A stretch of 64,000 nucleotides of DNA, taken from NCBI RefSeq assembly GCF_051622035.1, contig NC_135358.1, positions 13,702,001-13,766,000 on the forward strand. Direction: 5' to 3'. Position numbers and translations under genes: made by a program. The stretch's first letter is position 1, and every line of letters starts with the position of its first letter. Shown here one piece after another: positions 12,816 to 26,325 of this stretch. The stretch is from Arctopsyche grandis. Lineage: Eukaryota; Arthropoda; Insecta; Trichoptera; Hydropsychidae. The notes under the pieces are model-generated. The model was given only the letters and a program-made list of their open reading frames with translations. It did not search any database and was not told the origin of the DNA.

Positions 12816-14540
12816 CTAAGGTCTTACACCTGTGTGCAAACTTAAATCGGCTGCTCCTTAATTTTATCAGCATTTGTATAAATCATATTAATAAAAAAAA
12901 ATTAATTAAGTGCATGCGAGTAGTACAAAAATCTTACCGTGTGATAAATATTTTGGGAGATATTATAGTGTTGAAAATTTTAATCACATCAAACATTAAC
13001 CAGAAAAACTGCAGAAAACCAAAACGTTTAGTTCTGAACAGGACCAGACGGCAAGAGAGACTAAACGTTTTCAATATAGTGATTTTACCCACAATCCCAC
13101 ATTTTTCTTTTGATGACCAACCAATACTCAACATCCTTGAAGAAATACATCTGGCAGTCGCAAATAAAATAGAACACAAAAAACCTAGCTCAATGCGGAC
13201 CGAAGCTATAACTGCTATCCCGTTATTTCCCCGAATTAAATTTGGGGGTATTATAAGTAGACTGCGGATACAGAACGTGCTTTTACCAGGAATCGGGGCG
13301 GTTTGGCTCTATTTACAAAGCTAGAGTACAAAAAAAATGCATTTACAACAATTGAACAATAAACGGCGCGCTGTGGGTCCGGCCACTAGTTATAAGTTGT
13401 AACAGCAATCCACAAGTATACAACAAGACAATCTAAATGCATTTTAAATAGTAGGACGTCTTGTTTCGTATTTTTCGACTGTAATTTCTTCTGGCCGCCT
13501 TTATATTTCGGCCGCCTGAGTGCGTTGCACACGTTTGTACATATGGTAGGTGCGGCCCCTACCATATGGTAGGTGCGTAGGAGTTTATAGATCGTCTATA
13601 GAAATGACAGTACTCACAGATTTGAGTACTGGCTGCACGAATTCTAGCAAAAATGAAAGAAACAACTCTCGAAATGAAGAACAGTTAAAAAAAACCGAAA
13701 CCAACTAACGAGACGAAGACGCCAAACATCAACCCGTCAACCAGGTGACTTTGCGACGACTTAAATGGCGCGCTAATGAGAAATTCCAGGTCACCCGAAG
13801 GGGTTCGCATGAAAAACTTTCACTTCGGCACATTAATCTTGGACAAACGTAAGAGCTTCACACATACGCTTCTCCACTAACAAGTGATCTCATCGAGTGG
13901 CGAACTAGTGGGCACATTAGTGGGTCACGCGAGGAAGTTGCTTGCACGCGACTCCGCGAGTGCATCAGCCTAGTATTACAAATAACACCCACAATACAGG
14001 TACATACAACGTGCATACGTATGTACATACATACATACACCTGGCCGTCGGAAGTTGATTGCTGGAGACGATCTTGATTAGAGTGGAGCACCGGCCCGAC
14101 CCGGTTGGAGTATCGCAGCGTTCGTTATCAGAGAGGAGCAGACGGATCCGCCAAGTGTGCCGCGTTTGTCGTGGTTACACAAACCCCGTTAAAAATATAA
14201 GCCGCACCGTTACGTTTATGACACTTTTTGTCCGGCTGCTGGCCGATCGGAGACAACCGACTATAATAATACCAATGATTTGACTACACCCACCGGATAA
14301 TGGAATCGTGGGGTTGTCCACGGTACAGGATATCGACAGATATGCATAACTCGTTCTCCGTTGGAAAGGTTTTCAGACTGTATTTTAAGGTAAGATAACA
14401 TATTGATAATACGAGACCAGTAGGATTAGTTCTCTTATGTATAGGTATAATAAAAACAAGAGTAAACTGCCACTTCCGGTTGACAGAAGCTTATCAAATT
14501 TTATACATATGTAACTTGGTATTAAGCTTAAACTTCTATA
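12816..14540. other. Gene-free DNA with GC island 13480-14310
   Basis: A 136-codon plus-strand frame (12914-13324) overlaps an 81-codon minus-strand frame; neither resembles a known protein. The island at about 13480-14310 is the longest GC/CpG-rich low-copy block of the desert. It carries a perfect 11-bp-stem hairpin (CATATGGTAGG, 7-base loop, CCTACCATATG; 13540-13568) and the direct repeat GGCCGCCT at about 13493 and 13510. Confidence 0.45.
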
Positions 14541-14955
14541 TATTAAATTTCAGTTCAACAAACCAAACGGTTTCTGAGAAAAACATAAAAAACCTCAATT
14601 CCCCAGAGTAAAAGTACTACTTCCGATTCAAGTAAAAATATTTAAAAAATATTAAGGTATAAAATTTATAATTTCTATTACATGTTGAAAATATGCAGTC
14701 TGATTAGGCTAGCGGTTTGGAAGATAATTTAATTCAAAAACTTAAAAAAAAGAGAAAACCTATAAGGGGAGGTATCATTTCCGGTCAACTTACGTCATAT
14801 CGATAAGAATTTCAGTAACCCATACTAAGTTTCAGTTCAATAGGATTAACGATGTTCAAAATATCCCTAAAATACACGGACACACAGACACACATATTTT
14901 TTCTAGATCATGAAAACGTGATCAATCAAAATTTCGAGTTCAAATTTTCACAAAA
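14541..14955 (+). repeat. Interspersed repeat W, copy 1
   Basis: Nearly colinear with 38388-38900: TTTCAGTTCAA, GGTTTCTGAGAAAAACATAA, ACTACTTCCG, TAAGGGGAGGTA, ATCGATAAGAATTTCAGTAA, CTAGATCATGAAAACGTGAT and CACAAAACTTC in order. The 3' part resembles the untranslated end of an RTE-like LINE, but that assignment is only a guess. Confidence 0.65.
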
Positions 14956-15977
14956 CTTCATCTATTGAATCAATGGAATTCATTAAAATGCCCTAAACTT
15001 TGACTTTTATTCCTGCACAGTTTAACTGTCAACCCACCTATCCATCGACCATTAAAGTTGTACTGTAATCGAAACATGGAATCGTCACACAATTTAAAAT
15101 CCACTTAAATTGACAGAGTTAAAGAAAATTTATGATAATGATATAATCCTACTTTATAATTTAAAACACAAGCTAAATTAATGGAAAACCATTCGCATAA
15201 ATGAGAAATTGATACTTATTATATGTATGTAAATATATTATTAACCATTTAATTTTGATTAGTTTCAAAATTCAATGTTTGGTTTATAACAAGGCGAAAG
15301 TGAGAAATATCGATAAGCTTGCCAACATGGTAATGATATGTAATTGAAAACATTCAACGAAAAGAAATTTAGCACCAATATAAATATGTACATATGTATA
15401 ATATAATAGAAAGGTGTCACATTTCATAAATCATATTTTAATTTTTACGAGTTTTATACTTACATATATAATATTATGACAGGTTGGCTTTTACGCCTTT
15501 TTTATTTATATTTTGTGCTTACGAGAACCGATATACAATCTACAATCAATTTAAAATCATCTGAATACATACATATGTAGGTATTTAAGAAGATTTTCCA
15601 TTATTATCTCTCGCAAATTCAAGTTTATACATGAGCCGCTATGTTTGAAAGTGGCGGAAGTCCAATTTTCAGTTCACTTCAAATATGTACCTATTTCTGT
15701 TTGACTTAATTCACAAATTGTTCACTTCTTTTAATTCGATATCATATGCAGAATCTCGGAAAAGCAGAATAAACAAATTACAGGCCACCAGTATTTTTAA
15801 ATATTGTTAAACGCAAAACATTATATTTAATGTTTTGCGAGAAATGAAGAAAGGTGCACTTATGCCAATTGCAATTATAAAAGTTGACATATACCATCTC
15901 GAATTTTGTGACATTATAAAATGCTAAACCACTCTGTCTCTGTGATACTGTATAAACATAATTGTTTATTGATGTTT
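14956..15977. other. Gene-free AT-rich DNA
   Basis: Nothing beyond AT-rich sequence with scattered ATGTATGT/TACATA microsatellite pieces. Confidence 0.5.
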
Positions 15978-16045
15978 TTAATTGGCCAGGAAAGCGCATT
16001 GGGATTTACCTGTTAGGCCTTCCCGGTATATACATATGTATGTAT
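15978..16045 (+). repeat. SINE fragment, 3' end only
   Basis: Contains only the 3' hairpin module: GGCCAGGAAAGCGCATTGGG ... TGTTAGGCCTTCCCGG, then an AT tail. Confidence 0.75.
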
Positions 16046-18919
16046 ACAATTAAAATAAAAAGAAGCCATATAAACATATGTACATATAGCAAAAAAAAAT
16101 CTAATTAATTTTGGTATAAAGGCTCATTTGGTAAAAAAAGCACAAATGCTTCAAGTTATTGCCTCTGGATATTCCAACAAGGTCACGGTACTTGTTGCTA
16201 AAATATGTATGTACATATGACGTAATTCGAAAACAATAATCAGTTTTTCCTCAACTTTCACAAAGAACAGTGAATACGGTTCCTATATAATGACAGCATA
16301 AAACATGGAAATATGTATATGTATGTACTTGGCTGTGCATTTCATTTCATGCACAAAAATCAAAAAAGTATTTAAATTCAATGCAATAAGTTTAAATTTA
16401 TATAGTGGTTTATCCATAGCAGTAAAGCGACTGTGTAATTTAGAAAGACGAAGTTAATTACTAATTATTGGAAAGTCAATACAGCCGATTCGTACTGCAT
16501 CATTAAAGATGACTGCAGTTGTGCAACTTCAGTCTGAAGAGAGGTCTTGAAGTTCTGAAGTCTGAAGAGAGCACTGAAGAGAGGTCTTGAAATTTATTAC
16601 GTACGTATTTTCAGGCCACTTGTTACGTTCAAATCTATAATCCGGTAAACGGATTTGATTGCTTTGATGTCAAAACTAGATTAAAGTGTGAATAAATCGT
16701 GCAACATTAACGAATAAACATTATTATTATTGTTGGTATTGATGATACTGAATTACATACTTTGAATCGAAACCGGATCCCTCCTATTACGATGGGTGTT
16801 CGACTTTTAATGGTTCGTTCCACAAATCGATAAAAAAAGCCTTTTTAAATTATCTTCAAAGAACGAGCAACGCTTTAATCCTATTTCTCGTGCTGATAGA
16901 ATGTAATTAGTTGCAGGATGTAAATGGACAGCAGTAACAAGTTTAATTACTAAATCCGGTAAGATTCTATGTATGCCTACTTTCCTAGAACTTCTAGATC
17001 GATATCGTTAAGAATTGCTAATGCGATTATTTTTTTATAATGTTCATTCTATGTATGCATGTACTATTGCACTAGCTTCTGTAAATATGTAGTTCTTAAT
17101 TGTCACTTGAAGTAGCATGCAACAGGTGACATCTATTCAAATTAGTAACGACTTTCTACATAATAAATATTTAATAACTTCCTATTGCGAATGAAAGACT
17201 ACAAATCACTAATTTTGGTCTGGTAGCAGAAGTGTGCCGATACATTTTCTATTGTATCAACGACGTGATCCATGCAAAATTTATGTTAATACGGAATTTA
17301 ATAAGGAAAGAGAATAGTGCTTTAGGCAAATGTCATACATACATACATACATAGGTTAACGTATTTCGAAAGTTCATTTAAACTCTCTAAAGATGTTTGT
17401 ACAATACAGAATTTATATGCACAAAAAATGTCAAAAATATAAATATTAATTATGTTCATATGTACATACTCATACATACAATAAAATTCTAAAAACTTTT
17501 GGACAGCAAATTGAATCCAATAAATTACACACAACTACTATATATTTAAAAAAACACTGATGCACATAATAAATTTTACAAAAAAAAATTGCATTTATTA
17601 GATTGACTATTGAAAAAAAAATACCCTTAAGTTTTTGTTGAAAAATAAAATCATAATAAGCACATAATTTAACTATACAGTTAGTTTCGATAAACTGATA
17701 GATTTACGTAAGTAAACACAACAACAAAAAATATGCAAATGATCGCACAAAAAATGCGATAATACATTAACGAATTCCAAAAATAACGGCATCTTTGCAT
17801 ACGAACTTTACATTACTCGTTTCGATTGTTGAACGTTTCAGTGCAAAAAATCACAAAATTACACCAAATGCGACAAACAAAATTTTAATTAAAATACCTC
17901 AATTCAAATTTGGCGCGCGGGGTGTGATCGTTTGACAGTTTTGCGTCGCACGCACGCATCATAAGCCCATTAATTTTCGCCAGTGTCGCGGAAACTAAAT
18001 ACACGCGTAATCAAGCGATAGCAGCGCACGACCCGTCCATGTCCCGCGGATTGACGAATTCCGAAGTTTCCGTTTTCGACACTTACGGTATAAAATGCGA
18101 TGTGATGATGGGGAATGAGGACCTACCTTGTAGTGTACCGGATGTGTGTGTGGTCTGACAGAGAGTGGAGTGGTTGCGCCGCAGCGACCGATCGTATATA
18201 GGCGCGCCTAACCTACATCCTCCCCACCGGAGCCGCATCTGGTGCATCTCGACACCATCACTTGCCACTAAACCGCTGCACATTCAATCATGCTACCTGC
18301 AATGCAACGCGTTATAAATTCGCCTTTCATAATCGTTATCCCATCGCATCTCACGCCTAATCATCTTTCAATAACAACATCTGAGTTCCCTAGTGAAAAA
18401 AAGATTTCCCTCCCTCTTTTCCAAGATCCAATTTATGAGCTTAAAAAAACTATATGTATTTTGTAAATTACAACTAAAGGAAACACTACAGTCGTTGGTA
18501 TAGAGAAAATCATTAAAATACTCGAAACAAATATTAGGTGGTAGTGAACAGAATCACCACCAGGGCACAAACGTTACTTTCAGTGGTGTAGTCGGGTCGG
18601 GTCGGGTCGCCACCCTGGTACTTATTTTTGAGCCAGGTCGCCACCCTGGTACTTTGATATACAAATTGTTTTTCGAGTACAATTAAAAAATATTTTTGTT
18701 TATATTTCATATGAAATTTTGTATACCAAATATTGTGAGCAGACTCTCGTTTTAAAGTTTGGTGACTACAACCGTGTCCTCACTCAAATGCTCATTTGAG
18801 TGCAGAAGGATACATATTTTTTTAAGTAACGAAAAAAGCGGGGGGGGGGGGGGTCGTAAAAATTAAACACTGACCTGGTACTTTTTTATTTAGCAATACA
18901 GCACTGGTTACTTCATAAG
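16046..18919. other. Gene-free DNA with GC island 17900-18340
   Basis: No gene recognised. The island at about 17900-18340 has many CpG, GGCGCGCG and GGCGCGCC motifs, and a TATATAGG box at about 18195 on the plus strand, so it could be a promoter. A run of 14 G follows at 18841-18854, and GGTCGCCACCCTGGTACTT is repeated in tandem near 18605-18655. Confidence 0.4.
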
Positions 18920-19086
18920 CATAGATTGGCGGACAAGTTGCTTTTGCCCACAAAAAATGGTTCACTATTATCAATTACTATTTTTTTCCTAAAAAGTAAA
19001 AGATCAAAAAAAAGGTTAACAATACACAGTAATTGACAATAGTGAACCATTTTTGTGGACAAAAGCAACTTGTCCGCCATTCTCTG
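18920..19086. mobile_element. hAT-type MITE with 8-bp target duplication
   Basis: A 167-bp palindromic element. The left end reads CATAGATTGGCGGACAAG; the right end in reverse reads CAGAGAATGGCGGACAAG. The arms stay matched for about 59 bp, to TCAATTACT, with about five differences. Directly outside, TTCATAAG occurs on both sides (18912-18919 and 19087-19094). Ends of CAGAGA type and 8-bp duplications are typical of the hAT superfamily. No coding capacity. Confidence 0.85.
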
Positions 19087-19099
19087 TTCATAAGTAAGG

Positions 19100-19740
19100 G
19101 TCGGACATGGATGGGTACACTATTGTTAATTTCTTAGAAAAACCATCCTTTTTTAATCTCTTGCTTTGAAAATCGATGGAACGGTCAATTGTTATTTACC
19201 ATTGCACCGGTCCCTAACCGAAGTATATTCACAAGTAAAGGACGAAGGGTAATTAGTAGACTTAGGCTAGGAATCAGGGCAGAAAGTTTTGATATTATTA
19301 ATTTCGTAGAAAAATCATTTTTACGAGCTTTTTCACTTTCTTGACGACTACCTAATTACTACTAAAGTGAACGCAAAAAGATCAAGACTGCAAATTATGA
19401 GAAAGAATACTCTCTACCCACATTATTTGTAGGTAAAATTCATTCATCTAAAGCAAGTGGGCGAAAAACTTTTACAGCTTTTCTCTCTAATTAAAGCGAT
19501 AATTAGATACTCCACCTAGTGTATATTTTCGCCGAAAAACTTCAAATATATTACTAGGATTGTATTCAAATGGTGCTTAGCGTATTAGAAGAGCAGTAAT
19601 TAGGCAATATGGTTTTGATATTGTTAACCTCGTAGAAAAACCTTTTTTTGCTCCCTTGCCTTGAATACTATTGGAACGGTGTATCAATATTTGCCATTGC
19701 CCTAATGACCATCCAATGTCTATTCAAGTCATAGGATTTT
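19100..19740. repeat. Three decayed direct repeats
   Basis: A segment of about 110 bp (TATTGTTAATTTCTTAGAAAAAC ... CTTGCTTTGAAAATCGATGG ... TTTACCATTGC) at about 19120 recurs at about 19610 and, partially, near 19290. Origin unknown. Confidence 0.5.
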
Positions 19741-21774
19741 TATTTATTTTACTTATCCAAACAAACTATTAATAAATTTAATTAATATCTGTTTGGAAAA
19801 TATCAATGATTTGTATTTGAAAATCTATTAAGTATGTGTTTATGATGTTCACTTCAAATAAAACCTTTAAAAATATAACTTATAACTTTTAATGTTTCAA
19901 TAAAAATAAAATGTATGTAAAATAATAGCATTTTATACTATTTAAAAAAAATCAGAAACTGCAATTTTCCGTCTAGAATATTTTCATACTTCCTTCTAAT
20001 TATAATATAATATAATGTTGTCAAAAAAAGATTGTTCTAAAAGTTCAATTTTTCGTCATAATGATTTTTTTCCTCCGACGTATTTTAACTTTCGTAAATA
20101 TTATGTATGTACGTGTATGTGTTTTAAAATGGAAACATTATTCAATATAATAATATCATCACTTTCTAGACTAAAAACACTTTCTTAAGTAATTTACAAT
20201 AATTTAAATATAAATATCCTTCATTAAAAATGGATGTGCGATCATACTTGCGGTCGGCACACTTGCGGATTATGGAATCGCAATGAAAATCAAAATTAAC
20301 TATGCAAAATTTACATACGTGTTATATGAATGAAATTTATGGATAATTGGGATTTTCATTGCCAAGTGGCGGCCTCAAACGTGCAGACAGTAAAATAAAA
20401 TACAAAAAAGTTATAAAAAATAAATAATAAATTTAAAAATCTCACGGTAAAATTTCATTTGTTTATTAATTTCCAGAGAAGTGTCTCGATTGAAAAAGAT
20501 AACCATTTAATTCAAGGTTGTCGAATAAGTGCCGCATTGTATTCGGCGGAATTTTCCGCGATATTAGCGCTATTTTGCAGCGAGAAAGGCCATCTTCGAA
20601 ATTTACGATGCGCAAACGACGAAAAAGAAAATAACAATGGGAAAACCGTAATGACAATAATGACAAAACTGCGAAAAAATTCATGTAAACAGTCGAAATA
20701 TCAAATACATATGTATATCAGGAGAAGGTTCGCAAAATTATACATGCATACTACATACAAACACAAACTGTTCACGTTTTGACTGTCATTAAATTCGAAT
20801 GGTAAAAATCCAGCGGGTACCCTAATTTGTTTCACTTTCGACTTTTTCGCATTTTGAAATGTCAATACCCCGCCACTTTTAAATGATGACACAATTTTCA
20901 TCTGGATAATCGTCGACAATTATTTTTACCGTCAAGAAAAATCATGCGAGGTCGCCGAACTTGGCGAAAAACCAACATTACGATGTCGACGATTTGTTTT
21001 GAAACTGTTCCTCATTAGCCCAGGATTTCAAAATTTTTAAAATAACACATTCCGGCCCATACAAAAGAATAATTATATATTTTTGAAATTGTTATTTATT
21101 TTTTATAGCGACACGCGAAATAATTATACGCATAAAGCGAGTCATTATCCGAACATCAATTGCGATATCATCATCATTATCATTATTATTATCATTATTA
21201 TTATCATTGTTGACCTTTGAGAAGTTCATTTTTACGCAGGACACCACTTTTATATACTTTTAAATTATACAAAAGCTTGAAGCTAAGGCAATTTTCTCAT
21301 AAATTTGGTGCAATTACATACATACATACTACACACTGCATTCGAACTAATGACTATTAACAATTGTTATATCATAAAAACGGAACTGTAAAAACATCTA
21401 TAATATACATAATAGAATAATGACTATTTCAGAATATCACAATGAATTAGATCTTTTTTCATTAGTCATTGACTCATTATCATTACATTATCGAACTTTT
21501 GTTCACACTAGACGAACAATACATTTTTATTTTTATTTTATTCAATCAATATATGTATGTACACTCGTCATTACAGATCGCTCCAATGCGACTAGTGTAC
21601 AATACAGATGAAGAAATACACCAAATTATATATTAATACGTAATTCTAAGTTATACATAAATGCCATTTATTGTCAAACATAGCAAAGTGCATTGCAAAC
21701 ATCGTATAAAATACGATCAACAAATATTTATACAACAATACGAATTTTTATACAATAATCATTCACAGACACAT
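19741..21774. other. Gene-free DNA with GC island 20440-20960
   Basis: No gene recognised. The island at 20440-20960 is open for 107 codons on plus and 72 on minus without family resemblance. A short ATC/ATT microsatellite lies at about 21168-21210. Confidence 0.45.
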
Positions 21775-21998
21775 CTATGGAGAGAAACCAGACGAACCTT
21801 GAGATATAACATAATAACTCAATATTTTGCGATATAAATGAGGAGGGAAAGCCAATTTCGCAGGAGTCGTTTCAATGAAAATCAGAAAAATTGGCAAACT
21901 CTGAGAGGAAACGACCGATCTGGTCACAAACCAAGGTCTTACCAGCAGCAACCAGTGCGACTCGAACTCGTAACCACACTGACCATAGCAAGATATGC
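21775..21998 (-). repeat. SINE variant, reverse orientation
   Basis: Read on the minus strand it begins CCAACAGATTAGCATATC and has a near-consensus pol III box B (GAGTTCGAGTC). It continues GCTGCTGGTAAGACC, TTTCCTCTCAGAGTTTGCC, TTTTCATTGAAACGACTCC, which is the SINE core seen elsewhere. The head differs from the other copies, so this may be a subfamily with a different tRNA source. Confidence 0.7.
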
Positions 21999-23265
21999 TA
22001 ATCTGTTGGTTATATATGTATAAATCGTAAATTGGAGTGAAAAATGAATGCAATGAAATCTATAAAACGTGTCATTAATACAATCATCGTGGAAGATCAG
22101 TGGTGCGAAAGAAAAATATATATCGAGATTGATGCTGTTATTAAGTACCTATGTACATCAAAATTTCAAAACAATTGGAAGAGAGCGTATGCAGCTCATT
22201 CTAGAGGGGTCATGATCTTAAGTCATCGAAGACCATCGCAATTTGCGCAACGAATCCTTTCATTTAATTTGTACGTCTAAGGAAATATTGAATTTTTGTA
22301 TTTGACACTTTACATGACCTCATGCAAAATTAACAATATTATAATGTATAATACATACACGGAGACAGGTATCTCGTTAAGTCATCTCATGTATACAAAC
22401 ACATATACATAGACTAAATAAAAAGCTCTTTTATTTTATTTACACGCCAAACACCTAAACATTCACAAGGTCAACATCATCAACGAAAAGTGTCATCCGA
22501 AATGACATATCGATATAATTTACAAATATCACATTGCATACGAATGTTTTTATGTAGGTACATACACGTACAAGCAATTATGTGAATGTGTTCTTTGCAC
22601 GCGTATCGTGATCGAACTTCGCAATTACGGTCTTTATTTATTATATATTATATTATATTTTTAAATACTAATGTACATATATTCGTTTTACCCACGATCT
22701 CCATAAAGGATGGGTATAACCTTCTAATTTGATATACTACACTATACTTTTTTTTCCACTACACTTGGACACCGTACCGCAATGAAGATGATCTTGCCGA
22801 CCGTTTGGCGATAAAAAACGATTTGAGACGACCTTGTTCCAAAATTTGGGCGCTCATTATCAAAACGTTCGTTGCTTTTTTTTTTAATTTCATCATTCAC
22901 GATCTCAAAACGACCCTTTTCATGCACGAAAAGCTCTCATGTATGCGTGTGGAAGCGAATGATTGACAAGACAGCGTCATTGATACATGGCTAGGTGGTA
23001 CATATAATTTATAATAATTATAATAATATCAATCAAATGGTTTATAGGTGATCCGTTTCTTGCACAGAGATGACTTCATTTTCACGTTATAATTTGCTCT
23101 TGAATCTAATGCCAAAATTAACAAAACGTTTGCACGAATTGATGACCTTAATAAGTGAAAGGCTGAGATTCCAGAAAGAGCAAGTTTAAATTCGGAAAGA
23201 GGCTATCCCTGAAAAGCCTGATTAAGACATTCAACTTAAGGTTATAAAACATTTCTGAAATTTTT
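21999..23265. other. Gene-free AT-rich DNA
   Basis: No supported gene. Frames of 61-78 codons only. Confidence 0.5.
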
Positions 23266-23700
23266 AGATGAAACTACGGATTTCAATGCCGGTACTAACA
23301 ATTCCGGTAGTACTGATTTTTTATCAAGTTTCAATCTTACTGCCAATACTACCGGCAGTACTGAATATAATATTTCCAATTGTATGTTAGTTGAATTGAA
23401 TCAAGAAGAAAACATTGTATCGGCTAGTTTGTATGGATTAGTCGAAGAATGAGTCAACATTCAACATCCTTTTTGAACTGATATTCGAAGGAGCCGCGTA
23501 TCATAAATTTAAAATAAAAGTATGCTAAAAATATCGTATATTCTTATAAATGAGACTATGATTTTGGTATAAGAAGAAGAATTGATAAAAATAATCATTT
23601 AATATTTTATTGTTTATTACATAAATTCTATTCAATATCAGTAGATACCGGTCCTGCCGGTAGTAAGAAAATTTGTTTCGGTAGTACCGGTATGTAAGTA
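23266..23700. repeat. Interspersed repeat V, copy 1
   Basis: Contains several imperfect palindromic motifs of CCGGTAGTACTG / TACCGGCAGTACTG type on both strands (23290-23370 and 23640-23695). It ends with ACATCCTTTTTGAACTG ... ATCATAAATTTAAAAT, which recurs at 30325-30380. Unknown class. Confidence 0.5.
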
Positions 23701-24990
23701 TGTATATACATACTTACATACAAAGTCTCTTTCGAAATTATATATTCGATTATTATGATGATATTGTTTTTTTCATGATTATGTATAAATGCATTTTTGT
23801 CTGTGTGTATACATACATACATACATATGTATATATTTTCTCATCTCACTGTATTTTTTCAATCGTTGTTTCGCATTAGAGACTCCTGTAATGCCACAAT
23901 TGTCCAAACTTAAACTTAAATAAATAAATATCTCAAATACCATAATATACCAACACCATTCACATACTTTTTGGAATTCCGTTAAACAAAATAAATATAT
24001 CGACAACGCTGTTAAAAACAAATTTGTTAATATTCAGAAATATATAGACACGATTTCACCCTATTGACAAAACGTGAAAGTATGAACAAACAACACAGAA
24101 CATAAATGCTCAAAACATAAAACTTACACATTCTTATAAACGACTTCAAATTATATGTGGCCAAAAACAAATTTCATAAAATTACTATAAGCACCATATC
24201 ACGAATTAGAGCATCCAACATTAAATCAGTCATGACCACCCATTCTGTTTCAACACACAATTTAAAACAATACCAATACGATCGCAATATCAAATCGAAT
24301 TCTCCGTTAAGTGGTAAAGAATACAAACGTAAAAAAACCCAGAGTTGTGTTGATTAATAAATTATTCCAAATGAAGAAATGCTCGCGAAACACAATTCTG
24401 TCGTAATTATCGAGTTCCTTGAGAGTGGTCCATTCATCTATCGCATAATAGCCATTCCGAATTAAAACAAACACAAAAAACAGTCCCATTCGAACCCACT
24501 TCAAATACACATGCACGTACGCGGATGAGGTGTGCTTTGTTCCCATCAATCCTTTGTACCTGGCCGTGTGGGTGTAATTGATGTTTGATTGTTGACCATG
24601 AAGATGACACCTGAATCGATCCAACGTTACTAGTACGTTTTGCTCGTGCGAATCCGTGATCTGCACACACGGTGAGTCGCATATGTCGTCACAGTCGTGG
24701 GTTCTATCTCAATGCACTCTGAAAGTCAAAAGCAAAATTACAATGCCAAATTTTATAACAGCGTTTTACGACTCATTAATGCATGTAACATCTACATATG
24801 TACTACTGAGAATTGCAAGCTATGAACATTAGAAAGTTGCAGCTCCAACGTGAGACCGAAAAGAAAAAAGTGCATATTATGCATGTTCCAACTCATACAT
24901 GCTTGAGAAATATTATGCTATAAATGAATTTACTGTAATATATAAACTTTGATTAAAATAGTGATTGCTTTAGCTTTGGAAGCTTACTTG
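23701..24990. other. Gene-free AT-rich DNA
   Basis: No gene recognised. A 119-codon minus-strand frame (24307-24666) overlaps another frame at slightly higher GC; no family resemblance. Confidence 0.45.

Positions 24991-25081
<91 letters not shown>
24991..25081. repeat. (TA)n microsatellite
   Basis: About 45 uninterrupted TA dinucleotides. Length in an assembly is often unreliable for such tracts. Confidence 0.95.
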
Positions 25082-25087
<6 letters not shown>

Positions 25088-25347
25088 GTATGTATCTTTA
25101 TAATAATAACATTATAGTAAAATGCTCATACTGGGTTAACCATAACTAGCTAATAAAAAATAGATAATAACTAACTGCTTTCTACATACAAACATACATA
25201 TGATAGCAAGTGAATATTTTATCAGTATGTACATATGTACTATGTTATCAATCACATTCATCATCAGACATTCACCATCCACTGCTGGTTGAATTACTCC
25301 CCAATACGCTTCAATTCCATTATTTTCTGCTTTGCTCAACTCTCATC

Positions 25348-25784
25348 CATCTCATAGCTCGGTCGTCAAGCTTCTGCTTAGCGTCAAGAAGGTGCCGGGT
25401 TCAATCCCTGAATGAAAATGAATTTTTCAGAGTATGCTATTGGTCAGACCTGGATTTGTGACTCCAGGTTGATCGTTTCCTATCAGAGTTTGCCAATTTT
25501 CTCTGATTTCATTGTTGTAACGGTTCCCGGAAAAAAAATTGGCTAAAAATCCTTCCTACCTACTATGTCACCACTAATTGAAGTTTGATTGATGTACAAT
25601 AAAATTTATGTACAATTCATAGATGTCTCGTTAATTTGCGAGTTTTTCAGTGTCTCGCAATTCAACGACTTGTAATAAAAATGGTGCATTTGTATTTGTA
25701 ATTGTAATTTGTAATTGGCCAGGAAGGCGCATTGGGATTTACCTGTAAGGACTTCCTGGTATATATGTAAATAAATAAATAAAT
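25348..25784 (+). repeat. SINE, near full-length copy
   Basis: Head CTCATAGCTCGGTCGTCAAG, box B-like GGGTTCAATCCC, core GGATTTGTGACTCCAGGTTG ... TATCAGAGTTTGCC, 3' hairpin module GGCCAGGAAGGCGCATTGGG ... GACTTCCTGG, tail (AAATA)n. Confidence 0.85.
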
Positions 25785-26160
25785 CTCACCCACACATTTT
25801 TACACGCTTTTTATTATTCTAATTTCATCTACCCATCTTCCTTATAACCGTCTTTTTACCCTCTAACATTCCGTCGTGTACCATTTCAGTACTTATTTTG
25901 CCCACCTTACGTTACCCTCCCATTGCCATTTCAATCTCTTCACTTTCTCCACTATATCGACTACCCTTGTCATACTTCTCACCCAGGTATCTCTCCTCGC
26001 TATGTTGATTTTCTCCCATTATTTTCTCTAATTTTTGGAGAAAATAAAATGCATTACAGGAAGAATCTAATGCGCCAGAATGGCCAAGAGAAAAAAAAAT
26101 AGTACATAGAATAAAAAGAATTAAGGGCAAAAGCAGAAAAATACGATATAAAACTAAAGA
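25785..26160. other. Gene-free DNA
   Basis: Pyrimidine-rich on the plus strand, crossed by part of a 145-codon minus-strand frame (25912-26349) rich in Phe, Leu and Ser. It lacks recognisable domains and overlaps repeat Y; I do not call it a gene. Confidence 0.4.
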
Positions 26161-26166
26161 AAAATA

Positions 26167-26325
26167 GTACATATTAATGGCAGACGATACATTAACGTAT
26201 ATTGATGACCAAAATGAGCAATATGGCAAAGTATGAAAACGATCGGATAAGAGAAAAGAGATATAAAAATTACCACTTACACGAAAACCATGTGAAATGT
26301 AAAGGAGGTATGTAAAAATGAACAT
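26167..26325 (+). repeat. Repeat Y fragment with mini-ORF
   Basis: Matches both arms of the inverted repeat at 39.7-41.6 kb: TATATTGATGACCAAAATGAG ... GAAAACGATCGGATAAGAG ... GTAAAGGAGGTATGTAAAAA. From 26179 (ATGGCAGACGAT) a short frame reads MADDTLTYIDDQNEQYGKV before a stop. Confidence 0.7.
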
